A DNA stretch of 64,000 bases, taken from the NCBI RefSeq assembly GCF_004345365.1, contig NZ_SLVF01000020.1, positions 62,001 to 126,000 of the forward strand. The letters are read 5' to 3'. This document shows, in pieces, positions 7,822 through 18,181 of this stretch (within the stretch, counting starts at the first letter, position 1; each line of letters begins with the position of its first letter). The translations under genes were made by a program, and so were the position numbers. Under the pieces are notes generated by a model, which ran no database searches, was not told the origin of the DNA, and saw only the letters and a program-made list of their open reading frames with translations. The DNA comes from Kribbella sp. VKM Ac-2568 (GTDB lineage: Bacteria; Actinomycetota; Actinomycetes; Propionibacteriales; Kribbellaceae).

Positions 7822-10347
7822 ATGACCAGATCCCTTCGAAAGAGGGCGATGCAAGGCATAGTCGCGCTTGTCGCCGTCGGCGTGCTGCTCCCAGCGGGCG
7901 CGGCTGCGACGCCATCCGCCGTACCTGGCGCGAGTGGACCGCCACGGGGGCCGCGCGAGGTCACCACGACGGCGAGCGCTCCCAGCGCGGCGAGCATCAG
8001 CAGCCCGGCGAGCGTCACCGCGGCGGCGAGCCCTTCGCTCGGCCCGGCGGGGGAGGCGGCGCAGAAGCCCTACATGGGCTGGAGCAGTTACAGCATGCAG
8101 GTGTACGAAACCAAGCCTGGCGCCCCCAGTTGGATCACGGCGGACCAGATCATCGCGCAATCGGATGCGATGCATCGCAAGCTCCAGCCGTTCGGGTTCA
8201 AGAACATCAACATCGACGCCGGGTGGAACGACGGCGTAGACGAGTACGGCCGGCCCGTGCCGAGCAAGAAGCTGTATCCGAACGGTCTGCAGGCGGTGAT
8301 CAAGCACATCCACGCGAACGGCCAGAAGGTCGGGCTCTACAGCATCCCGGGAATCTCGAAGGCGATGATGGACGCCAACTATCCCGTGTACGGCCATCCT
8401 GGCTGTACGACGGGTGACCTGGCCAAGCAGCCGTTGCAGCAGGGGGACTACTGGGGCTTCGGGTACCGCATCGACATGACGAAGCCGTGCGCCCAGGCGT
8501 ACATCGACTCGATCGCCGATCAGTTCGCCGCGTGGGGCGTCGACTTCCTGAAGTTCGACAGCGTGACGCCGGGCTCCGGCAAGAACGATCTCTCCCTCGA
8601 CGCGCGCGACGAGGTCAAGGGCTGGTCGCAGGCTCTCGCTCGGCACAAGATCTGGTTCGAACTCTCCTGGGCTCTCGACATCAACTACGCGGACTACTGG
8701 AAGCAGTGGGCGAACGGATGGCGACTCGACTGGGACGTCGAGTGCTACTGCCCGGGTGAGGCGCTGACGGCCTGGCCGAACATCGCGCGACTCTTCCCCA
8801 AGGTGGCGGACTGGTGGCGCCATGGTGGGCCGGGTGGCTGGAACGATCTCGACTCGCTGGATGTCGGCAACGGCACGATGGACGGCCTGACCAAGGACGA
8901 GCGTCGTACTGCGGCAACGCTGTGGGCGGTCTCCGCCGCTCCGTTCTACATCGGCAACGACATGACCAAGCTCGACTCGTACGGGCTGGAGCTGCTCACG
9001 AACCCCGAGGTGATCGCGGTCAACCAGGCCGGGCGTCCCGCGCAGCCGGTGTCGACCAAGACCAACCGGCAGGTGTGGTACTCGCTCAACGCCGACAGCT
9101 CGTACACCGTCGCGATGTTCAACCTCGGGACCACCGAGGCCGACATGACGGCGAACTTCGCGGACCTCGGTCTGGACGGCTCCGCGAAGGTGCGCGACCT
9201 GTGGGCGAAGAAGGACCTGGGACAGTTCGCGTCCAGCTACACCGCGGCGACTGTGCCCCCGCACGGTGTCCGTCTGTTCAAGGTCACGCCGCAGAAGAAC
9301 TCGGCGATCCGCGTCAACGACGATGACCTGCGCGTCTCCTACGAGGGCGCCTGGAAGCGCAACGGCAACAACGAGGTTCCGGCGGTCTCGGAGCCGCTGA
9401 CGGTCACGGTGGCGGACTCGGGGGCTTCCGCGGCCGCCAAGGCGACCACGTCCGCCGTACGGACGGTCGAGCTGAACAACGACGACCCGGGCATCGTCTA
9501 CACGGGCTCGTGGAGCCGGAGTACGGGCCGTGGGCTCGGTGACTATCAGGACGACGTGCAGTACACGGAGACCAACGGCGACGCCTTCTCGTACAGCTTC
9601 GTCGGCAACGGTGTCGACTACGTGACGGAGAAGGACCCCTCGCAGGGTGAGGTCGAGATCTACGTCGACGGGGCCTTGAAGGCAACCGTGGACACCCACG
9701 CCGATGGGCGATCCGCGCAGCAGGTGGTGTACAGCATCTCGGACCTGCCGAACGGAAGCCACACGATCCGCGGTGTGAAGAAGTCGGGACAGTTCATGCT
9801 GGTCGACAAGCTGGTCGTGCGGCAGGAGAGCCTGCTCAACCCGGGTGCCGCGGCCTTCGACAAGTCCGCTCAGGCCGATGTCAGCACCGAGATCGGGCGC
9901 GACTCCGGCGAGTTGGTCTCCATCGCGAACGCCGGCAAGATCCTTGTCAAGGGCACCGACTACACCGTCGAGGGCAAGGTCGTGACCATCAAGAAGGAGT
10001 ACCTCGCGGCCCAGCCGGTCGGCAGCACGGTGTTGGACTTCAGTTTCCGTGGTGACTACCGCGACGACGTGCACTCCGCCACGGCGAACGGCGCGGCGAT
10101 CACCTTCGCCTTCCGGGGCACGGGCGTCGACTGGATCACGGCGCTGGCTCCGGATCAGGGCGACGCCGACGTCTACCTCGACGGCAAGCTCGTACGCCGG
10201 GTGAACCTCTCCAACGAGGCGCGTGTCACGACGCGCCAGGTGTTCAGCCAAACCGGCCTGACGGATGGGCAGCACACTCTGCGCATCGTGAAGGTCTCAG
10301 GCGAGGTGCTGCGAAGCGACGTCATCCGCTACACGATCGCGAAGTAG
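7822..10347 (+). CDS. Secreted GH27 alpha-galactosidase-type glycoside hydrolase with accessory modules
   Basis: An 841-residue exported enzyme. A signal peptide (MTRSLRKRAMQGIVALVAVG, Ala-rich cleavage region) and an Ala/Ser/Pro linker precede a GH27 domain from about residue 85 (KPYMGWSSYSMQVYE) to about 490. The nucleophile fits D246 in DFLKFDS and the acid/base fits D305 in RLDWD. GH27 enzymes release alpha-linked galactose or N-acetylgalactosamine, or arabinopyranose; the specificity is open. The C-terminal 350 residues contain two similar beta-rich modules (GVDYVTEKDPSQGEVEIYVD and GVDWITALAPDQGDADVYLD) around an X2-type module. The ATG at 7822 is chosen because it begins the signal peptide and has GAGAGG upstream. 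A hairpin follows the stop. Confidence 0.9.
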   Translation: MTRSLRKRAMQGIVALVAVGVLLPAGAAATPSAVPGASGPPRGPREVTTTASAPSAASISSPASVTAAASPSLGPAGEAAQKPYMGWSSYSMQVYETKPGAPSWITADQIIAQSDAMHRKLQPFGFKNINIDAGWNDGVDEYGRPVPSKKLYPNGLQAVIKHIHANGQKVGLYSIPGISKAMMDANYPVYGHPGCTTGDLAKQPLQQGDYWGFGYRIDMTKPCAQAYIDSIADQFAAWGVDFLKFDSVTPGSGKNDLSLDARDEVKGWSQALARHKIWFELSWALDINYADYWKQWANGWRLDWDVECYCPGEALTAWPNIARLFPKVADWWRHGGPGGWNDLDSLDVGNGTMDGLTKDERRTAATLWAVSAAPFYIGNDMTKLDSYGLELLTNPEVIAVNQAGRPAQPVSTKTNRQVWYSLNADSSYTVAMFNLGTTEADMTANFADLGLDGSAKVRDLWAKKDLGQFASSYTAATVPPHGVRLFKVTPQKNSAIRVNDDDLRVSYEGAWKRNGNNEVPAVSEPLTVTVADSGASAAAKATTSAVRTVELNNDDPGIVYTGSWSRSTGRGLGDYQDDVQYTETNGDAFSYSFVGNGVDYVTEKDPSQGEVEIYVDGALKATVDTHADGRSAQQVVYSISDLPNGSHTIRGVKKSGQFMLVDKLVVRQESLLNPGAAAFDKSAQADVSTEIGRDSGELVSIANAGKILVKGTDYTVEGKVVTIKKEYLAAQPVGSTVLDFSFRGDYRDDVHSATANGAAITFAFRGTGVDWITALAPDQGDADVYLDGKLVRRVNLSNEARVTTRQVFSQTGLTDGQHTLRIVKVSGEVLRSDVIRYTIAK

Positions 10348-10370
10348 CCCTGACACCGTAGGGACTGGGA

Positions 10371-10399
10371 GATCTGGAACCTGTCGAAGGTTCCAGATC
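10371..10399 (+). terminator. Terminator hairpin after the GH27 gene
   Basis: Exact 12-base arms GATCTGGAACCT (10371-10382) and AGGTTCCAGATC (10388-10399) with a 5-base loop lie 24 bases after the stop codon. The flanks (GGGA before, CCCC after) can extend the pairing a little. No T-run follows. Confidence 0.8.
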
Positions 10400-10661
10400 C
10401 CCCAACCCGCTGTCACGTGGCGCAAGGCATCCGCCAGGGACGTGACGGTGGTCACGGGATTGACCGGTGAACGCCGCCTCGTCGTCGGGATCGCCCGGAG
10501 GCCAGCAGCGGGAGGTACACCTCGGGTGACGTAAGGTCGGGCTTACTCATGGTCTGACCGACCGAAGGTGATCTGATGCCTGTGGGGGTGGGGGAAATCG
10601 TCATGACCGGTTGCGGCAACAGGAGAGAGGTCCGGATCCGGGCGATCGAGGTGGCCCGGTC

Positions 10662-11588
10662 ATGACCGGCGCGGGTACTTCGCCCAGGCGTGCCGGACGG
10701 TGGCGTCGAAGGCCGTTCTCGGTCGAGGCGCGCTTGGCCGAGCATGTCGACCGGCTGGCCGATGAACATCCGCCGATCCCGGTGGACAGCGCCGACTACT
10801 CGATGGCGCGCCCGGAGGTGCTCGCCGAGAGATTCGGCCCAGTGCTCACCTACATGTCGAGGGTCGAGCTGGAAGTCGAGCGGAACGTGCTCGAACTCAA
10901 CATCCTGCTGCCGGATCCGCCGGCCGTGGACCGGCACTTCTACGCCGACGTGTGGCTTCCGCAGGAGACGCATCACGGGCTACTGCTGGATCGGTTGCAG
11001 TCGCTGGCCGGTTTGCCGCCGGCGGATCCGGATCTCACCAAGGTGGCCTTCAGCTATCGGCTACTCGGTTCGCTCGGGCGATGGAGCGCCGTACAAGACG
11101 TGAGCCGGATGCTGTACTACCTGACCGGTGTGGCGACGGAGCAGTCGGCCATTCTCGCGTACAACAAGCTGCACCAGGGTTTGCTGGAGCTCGGTGAGCG
11201 AGCCGTCGCCGCGACCATCGTCGCGCCGATCCGTCGCCAGGAGCCGGGCCACTTCGCCTACTACAAGATCGCCGCCCAGGGTCTGTGGACCGAGCTGGCC
11301 TCGTGGCAGAAGTGGCTGGTCAGGACGCTGCGCCGCCATACCTTCGAACCGGTCGGCGCGTACACCAAGAAGCAGTGGGCGGAGTTCGGTGCCGTGATGC
11401 ACCATCTCGGCATCACGGCAGAGGGTGGGGGCGGGTTGACTCGCTACGCCCAGCAGATCGGGAGAGTCGAACTCGAACTGCTCTGGGCACAGAAGCAGGG
11501 TTTGCGCGTGCCTGCCTACGTCGTGGACTCCCTCAAGTCCGCCGCCAGGCTCGCCGCAGCCGAGCGCTCTGTGTCGCCTTCGAAATGA
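10662..11588 (+). CDS. Ferritin-like diiron protein, related to acyl-ACP desaturases
   Basis: A 308-residue, largely helical cytoplasmic protein with the four-helix ligand pattern of diiron carboxylate enzymes: E71/E73 (RVELEVERNVLE), E102xxH105 (LPQETHHG), E160 (VATEQS) and E194xxH197 (RRQEPGHF). This E, ExxH, E, ExxH order is that of ferritin-like desaturases and oxidases. Close relatives in actinomycetes are often mislabelled as LepA or left uncharacterised, so the substrate is unknown; a fatty-acid desaturase-like oxidation is plausible only. The ATG at 10662 is preceded by GAGGTGG; an upstream start at 10611 is less likely. It is followed by a lytic-transglycosylase-like gene after 40 bases. 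Confidence 0.75.
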   Translation: MTGAGTSPRRAGRWRRRPFSVEARLAEHVDRLADEHPPIPVDSADYSMARPEVLAERFGPVLTYMSRVELEVERNVLELNILLPDPPAVDRHFYADVWLPQETHHGLLLDRLQSLAGLPPADPDLTKVAFSYRLLGSLGRWSAVQDVSRMLYYLTGVATEQSAILAYNKLHQGLLELGERAVAATIVAPIRRQEPGHFAYYKIAAQGLWTELASWQKWLVRTLRRHTFEPVGAYTKKQWAEFGAVMHHLGITAEGGGGLTRYAQQIGRVELELLWAQKQGLRVPAYVVDSLKSAARLAAAERSVSPSK

Positions 11589-11628
11589 GCGTGGTCAGAA
11601 GCATTGGGGTGCCGAATGTGAGGTGCCG

Positions 11629-12300
11629 GTGAGCAAGGGCTGGTGGTGGATCGCGGTCGGCGCCGTTGTTGTGGCGGCGTGGGCTGCGCGCGGGGGAGAC
11701 TCGCCGGAGACTGCGGTCCCGCCGCCCCGGGCCACTGCGTCGGACACGCCCAGACCTCCGGCACCGAAGCCGAGCCCCAAGCTCACGCCGAGTCCCGCGG
11801 ACTGGTCCACGAGCTACGATCCTGCATCCTTCGCCGTGCAGGTGCGCAGGTCTGCCGGTCGGGCAGGGATCAAACCTCAGTTGCTGATGGCAATCCTGTA
11901 CAACGAGTCCTACAAGCCGCATGACCCCGAGCTGGAACGCTCCTGGCAGCGCATCAAGCCCGACGCGGCGTTCGGCATCGCCAACATGCATCGCGCCGCC
12001 TTCAACGAGACCAAACGCGGCCGCAGCTTCGCCGGCCGGAGCTGGGAAGAGCTGCCCGACAACCCCGAGCTCGCCGTGGAAGCGGCTGCCTGGCATCTGC
12101 ATGACCTGGCCGCGCGATTGCCCCGTCGTACGCGCGGGACGCTCAGCAAGGACGAATTGCTTGCTCTCGGCTACAACACCGGTTCAGGCAATATGCGAGC
12201 CTTCGCCACGGGCGCGAAGCCTGGCGCTCAAGCGCAGTCCTACCTCGACCGCCTGCACCAAAACTGGGCCAAGGCTGCGAACGCCGTCCAGGTGCCATAG
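11629..12300 (+). CDS. Membrane-anchored lytic transglycosylase-like protein (SLT fold)
   Basis: A 223-residue protein. An N-terminal hydrophobic segment (WWWIAVGAVVVAAWAA, about residues 5-20) acts as anchor or uncleaved signal. A Pro-rich linker to about residue 60 follows, then a lysozyme-like domain. The probable catalytic glutamate is E93 in AILYNES, followed by the AFGIANMH strand and LALGYNTGSGNM, in the order seen in soluble lytic transglycosylases, which cleave peptidoglycan with formation of anhydro-muramic ends. The GTG at 11629 is chosen because GAGG lies 5 bases before it; a GTG at 11623 is possible but lacks a ribosome site. Its job (cell-wall remodelling, secretion-channel assembly or resuscitation) cannot be told. 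Confidence 0.75.
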   Translation: MSKGWWWIAVGAVVVAAWAARGGDSPETAVPPPRATASDTPRPPAPKPSPKLTPSPADWSTSYDPASFAVQVRRSAGRAGIKPQLLMAILYNESYKPHDPELERSWQRIKPDAAFGIANMHRAAFNETKRGRSFAGRSWEELPDNPELAVEAAAWHLHDLAARLPRRTRGTLSKDELLALGYNTGSGNMRAFATGAKPGAQAQSYLDRLHQNWAKAANAVQVP

Positions 12301-12322
12301 CGCCTCCGCACCAACGATGCGG

Positions 12323-12592
12323 CTAACTGGTGCAGGGCAGCGTGCCTACGCGGAGGGCGTGTTTGCCGGTGTTGCCGTCGTCGGGCCAGGGAGCCGCCTC
12401 GTGGCCGGCGGAACAGTACATCCGAGTGACCAGGAGGTTGTCCGACACGGGGTGGGCCGTCGTTCCGGGCCTGTGGACAAGTCTCGAGGTTGGGAGGACA
12501 TTGGTAGCAGGGGGAGGGGATTCAATGGCCATTGCTGTTGTCCGTAAGGTCCCCGTGGATGGCGCGAACACGACGTCGATGGCATCCAACAA
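12323..12592 (-). pseudogene. Possible C-terminal remnant of an exported protein
   Basis: The minus-strand frame ends with about 38 residues that look like real protein (NLLVTRMYCSAGHEAAPWPD, then HALRVGTLPCTS), with two cysteines. The preceding 50 residues are Pro/Thr-rich without conserved character and no ribosome site is evident. It could be the end of a secreted protein whose front half has been lost. I do not recognise the family with certainty. It lies beside another decayed gene (12603-12812), so this 600-base gap looks like a small graveyard. Confidence 0.25.
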
Positions 12593-12602
12593 GGGCCGTT
12601 AG

Positions 12603-12812
12603 TCAAGGCGAAGCCCGGGGGAAATCCTGGTCGCTCCTGATCGGACTCCCGAGCTCGAAATCATCAAACAGATGCTTAAGGGCGAGACAGAGATTCTCTT
12701 CGCGATCTTCGCCGTTGCCGGCTCGTCACGCATCGACGATGCGATGCCTGCGCTCGCACGCGGCGTAAAGATCAAAGGTGTATTCGACCCGGGCCAGGCA
12801 CGGCAGAAGTGA
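12603..12812 (+). pseudogene. Fragment of a phospholipase D-like protein
   Basis: An open stretch without a proper start encodes about 69 residues. It contains TPELEIIKQMLKGETEILFA, IFAVAGSSRIDDAM and VKIKGVFDPGQARQK before a stop at 12810-12812. This is the strand/helix region of the PLD-like domain that precedes the first HxK motif. Known relatives continue for several hundred residues with the HKD motifs, which are missing here. An in-frame stop sits directly upstream (12600-12602), so both ends are lost. The identification is from recognition of the segment and is fairly specific. Confidence 0.5.
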
Positions 12813-12908
12813 GCGGCGCCGCGTGGCTTGTCTATCCGATATCGAGGAGGTCGAGGGATCACCGGCAGCGTGCCGTACAGCTCTGGCTAGCGAACGAGGG
12901 GGATCGAG

Positions 12909-14717
12909 ATGTATTTGGAGACGACTGACATCTACGCACGGATGGATCCGAGGCTGCAACGGGCGGTCGAGCGGCGTCGGCGCGGTATGAGGACTGTGGC
13001 CACCGCGTCGAGCGACGAGGCTGAGATCGGCGTGCTCGTTCTGGTCGAAGACACGGAGCAGTTCGCCGCCAGGGGAGACGTACGGCTTGGCGCGGTGATC
13101 GGTGAGGTCGACGGCGGCTGGCTGGTGACTGCCCGGGTGCCGCTCGGCAGAATTGAGACCATCCGCCAGGCGGAAGGGGTACGCAGTATGAAATCGGCGC
13201 AGCCGATGCGGCCTGTGCTGAACGCCACGGTACCGGAGATCGAGGCCGACCAGGCCGCGCTCCCGCCAGGCTCACTCGCCGCCGGCGGCGCGGGAGTGGT
13301 GGTCGGGATCATCGACTCTGGCGCCGACTTCGCGCACCGCAACTTCCTGCGGCCAGACGGTTCGACGCGGCTGGTCGCGCTGTGGCACCAGGACGGACCG
13401 TCCACTCCTGGCAGCCCGTTCGGCTATGGCAAGCGTTACACCGCGGCCGACATCGATCTGGCGCTGAGTGGGCCGAACCCGTATGACGCGCTTGGCTATG
13501 GCCCCGCGCCGGATGTCATCGGGCGGCCCAAAGGCACTCACGGCACGCACGTCAGCGATATCGCGGCGGGCAATGGCGGCGGCTCGGGGGCCACTGGCGT
13601 GGCCCACGAGGCCGACATCGCGTTCGTGGAGCCCGCATTGTCAGACATCGCCTGGGAAGGCGAGGATGTGGTCAACTCCTTCTTCGGCGACTCCGTGCAG
13701 CAACTCGAAGCGGCGCGCTTCCTGTTCGACGAGGCCGGCGCGCGACCCTGCGTGATAAACATCAGCCTTGGCACCAACGGCGGGCCGCACGACGGCTCCA
13801 GCCTGGTGGAGAAGGGCCTGGACGCGCTGGTTGCGCAGCGGCCTAACCGCGCAGTGGTGATCGCGGCGGGGAACGCCTTCGACGACGGTGTTCACATCGC
13901 GGGCGCGGTGCCTGCCGGCGGCTTTGTCGACGTGGGCTTGTCGATCCCGGACGGTCTCGTCTCGCAAACCGAAATGGAGCTTTGGTACGCCGGGGGTGAC
14001 CGCTTCACTGCCGAGTTGATCACCCCGGCAGGGGAAAGCCTTGGCGAGGTGCCGCTCGGGTCCAACGCCCGAGTCCGGGCCGACGACGGCACGACGCTGC
14101 TGTTCGTCAGCCATCGTGCCGACGACCCGAACAACGGCGACAACATGTTCAGCATCTTCTTGGAGGAGCGGGTGCCGGCGGGCGTCTGGCAGGTCCGACT
14201 GCACGGCGAGCAGGTCGCCGACGGTGGTTACCATGCGTGGATCGAGCGCAACGACCAGTCCCAGGCGTCCTTCGTCGACGCAGACGGCAGCGGAACGTTG
14301 GGTTCCATCTCCTGCGGCCGGCTCACCCTGACGGTTGGCTCGTACGACGCGCACAAAGCTGCCAAGCCACTGTCATTCTTCTCCGCCGCCGGGCCGACCC
14401 GAGATGGTCGGCAGAAGCCGGAGATCAGCGCACCGGGACAGGACGTCTTCGCAGCCCACTCGCGGACGACGACCGGGGTGGTCCGCAAGTCAGGCACGAG
14501 CATGGCTGCACCGGCCGCTACCGGTGTCGTTGCGCTGATCCTGGCGGAGGCCCATGCTCGCGGCATCGCGCTGGACGCAGCTGCCCTGCGACACATCGTG
14601 ACGGACAGCGCCCGCAGCGGCCCGCCGCCCGCCGGCGGGTGGGATGACCGGTACGGTCACGGCCGGATCGATGCCGCCGAGGCGTTGCGGGCAGTTCAGA
14701 GGCTGGCTGGGCCGTAG
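12909..14717 (+). CDS. Subtilisin-like serine protease (peptidase S8), intracellular type
   Basis: A 602-residue protease without a signal peptide. The first 105 residues form a pro-domain-like region (VTARVPLGRIETIRQAEGVR). The S8 catalytic core carries D136 (GIIDSGADF), H211 (GTHGTHVSD) and S531 (SGTSMAAPAA). The Asn of the oxyanion hole is probably in VIAAGNAF. Between His and Ser lies a beta-rich insertion of about 150 residues (from about 335 to 480) like the jelly-roll insertion of Csp-type subtilases. The ATG follows a GAGGGGG ribosome site. The next gene begins 1 base after the stop and may encode a matching pro-domain-like protein. Confidence 0.9.
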   Translation: MYLETTDIYARMDPRLQRAVERRRRGMRTVATASSDEAEIGVLVLVEDTEQFAARGDVRLGAVIGEVDGGWLVTARVPLGRIETIRQAEGVRSMKSAQPMRPVLNATVPEIEADQAALPPGSLAAGGAGVVVGIIDSGADFAHRNFLRPDGSTRLVALWHQDGPSTPGSPFGYGKRYTAADIDLALSGPNPYDALGYGPAPDVIGRPKGTHGTHVSDIAAGNGGGSGATGVAHEADIAFVEPALSDIAWEGEDVVNSFFGDSVQQLEAARFLFDEAGARPCVINISLGTNGGPHDGSSLVEKGLDALVAQRPNRAVVIAAGNAFDDGVHIAGAVPAGGFVDVGLSIPDGLVSQTEMELWYAGGDRFTAELITPAGESLGEVPLGSNARVRADDGTTLLFVSHRADDPNNGDNMFSIFLEERVPAGVWQVRLHGEQVADGGYHAWIERNDQSQASFVDADGSGTLGSISCGRLTLTVGSYDAHKAAKPLSFFSAAGPTRDGRQKPEISAPGQDVFAAHSRTTTGVVRKSGTSMAAPAATGVVALILAEAHARGIALDAAALRHIVTDSARSGPPPAGGWDDRYGHGRIDAAEALRAVQRLAGP

Positions 14718-14718
14718 G

Positions 14719-15108
14719 TTGAGCGACAAGGGACCGGACCCCGACAAGGCAGATCGCGACGCACGGGACCGCGACCTGCCGGACCGAGACACGCGGGACC
14801 GGGACATGCCGGAACGGGAGGTGCCAGGACCGCTGGAGATCGAGGAGCCCAGCGGTCCCGGCCGCTACCGGAAGGTGCGTGCTCGGACGGGCTTGCCTCT
14901 CGACGCGGAGGTAGCGGCCGACCAGCCGCTGACCGCCGTCATCGAGGTGACTGAGCCGGGTTACCGACCGCCGGGTGTCGACGTCCGGGGGTTCATCACG
15001 GAGACGCTGCTCACCGGCAGAGTCCGCCCGTCAGCACTCGCCGGGCTCGACCAGGACCCTCGCGTCGCCTCGATCGAGCTCGGCAGCCAGGCGGACCAGG
15101 TCGACTGA
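14719..15108 (+). CDS. Small protein with Asp-Arg repeats and a pro-domain-like C-terminus, beside the S8 protease
   Basis: A 129-residue protein starting at a TTG directly after the protease stop; a longer frame from 14644 overlaps the protease. Residues 8-33 are a charged repeat (DRDARDRDLPDRD, then TRDRDMPERE), likely disordered. The C-terminal 80 residues contain VDVRGFITETLLTGRVRPSA, LAGLDQDPRVASIEL, with the same pattern as the pro-domain of the protease upstream (GRIETIRQAEGVRSMK) and of inhibitor I9-type domains. It may bind and restrain, or help fold, the neighbouring protease; this is inference from position and the weak similarity. The start choice is uncertain, and translational coupling is likely. 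Confidence 0.6.
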   Translation: MSDKGPDPDKADRDARDRDLPDRDTRDRDMPEREVPGPLEIEEPSGPGRYRKVRARTGLPLDAEVAADQPLTAVIEVTEPGYRPPGVDVRGFITETLLTGRVRPSALAGLDQDPRVASIELGSQADQVD

Positions 15109-15249
15109 CCGGCGCAGCGGCTGCTGTTCGGGGGTATTCATGAAGGACTCGGACGATGGCTGAGCTGTCCGGAATTGATTCGCTTTGCCGTTGTACTGAA
15201 GGACGGCGTGGGCTCGATCGCTCCGTTCATCTATCGACGGGAGAAAACC

Positions 15250-15906
15250 ATGCCATTGGCAAGTTACGGAGTCCTGGCCGGCAAGCTGATCCGATTCGCC
15301 AGGGAGGATCCGAACGATTTCGGGTCGTGGTATCACGGCAAGCTGTACATCGCGACGCCGGCCGGCGAGTACGAATGCGCCGTGGACGTGTCGACGCCCA
15401 GCGGAGTACCTGTCCAGTACCGCGAAGTGCGGAACCTGGACCGGCGGCTCTTCGCCTCGACGGCCGCTCTGAGCGACGGGTGGCATCGGTTGGCCAGTTC
15501 ACCCGACTCGGGTGCCTTGGACTATGTCCGATCGCCGTTGTTGCGCGGACGGGGCGGATGTGTGGCAGTGGTTGCCAGCCCGTTGATCGTCCTGATCAAC
15601 GCCATCCTGCGATCTCCGAGGTTCGGTTGGGTGGACAGCACCGCCGACAATGCTTTGGATCTCCTGGAACAACGCCTGACCGGGTGCGAACGGGTCTACG
15701 TCTTCGGCGCCCCCTACTCGAGCGGACTCGGGGTCCACGACATTCACTACAACCAAGGCGACCCGCCCGGACAGTTCCAGCACCTCGACGGGATCTGGCA
15801 GGACGGCGGCACGATCATCCAACTCGCCGGTGGCGAACTGACGGCATTCCTCACGAAGTTCAAGCCCCAGTCGCTCACCACCGATGACCACGGACTACCT
15901 GCATGA
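15250..15906 (+). CDS. DUF2278 family protein (YukJ-like)
   Basis: A 218-residue protein. It opens with MPLASYGVLAGKLIRFARED, has WYHGKLYIATPAGEYECAVD, and ends with the family signature GLGVHDIHYNQGDPPGQF and GIWQDGGTIIQL. This order matches the DUF2278 proteins, whose function is unknown to me beyond some being found with nucleases or phospholipase-like proteins. The ATG at 15250 is chosen because GGGAG precedes it and the conserved start MPLxxYGVL falls exactly there. It is 141 bases after the DRD-repeat gene and reads in the same direction, and a phospholipase D-like remnant lies not far upstream. Confidence 0.8.
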   Translation: MPLASYGVLAGKLIRFAREDPNDFGSWYHGKLYIATPAGEYECAVDVSTPSGVPVQYREVRNLDRRLFASTAALSDGWHRLASSPDSGALDYVRSPLLRGRGGCVAVVASPLIVLINAILRSPRFGWVDSTADNALDLLEQRLTGCERVYVFGAPYSSGLGVHDIHYNQGDPPGQFQHLDGIWQDGGTIIQLAGGELTAFLTKFKPQSLTTDDHGLPA

Positions 15907-16064
15907 TGCGGGCCCCTGCGACCTGTGAGCCGCAATTGTTGTCAGGTGTCAAAGCACCAGGCTTGCCAGGGCACCGACGAGTAGCGCGACGAGGATGCTG
16001 GACAGGTACTGCGTGGCCGGTATCCGGGTGCGGCGGGGTCACGAACCACTGCAAACGCGTCGCT

Positions 16065-18179
<2,115 letters not shown>

Positions 18180-18181
18180 GA

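Noticed and set aside
7813..10275. 820-codon minus-strand frame opposite the GH27 gene
   Set aside because: Composition is Arg/Val/Asp-rich with no domain; the GH27 motifs on the plus strand are intact.
10452..10976. Minus-strand frame over the gap before the ferritin-like gene, ending in a plausible short peptide from an ATG at 10550
   Set aside because: No ribosome site before that ATG, and the upstream part overlaps a clear gene. Not enough to support a peptide gene.
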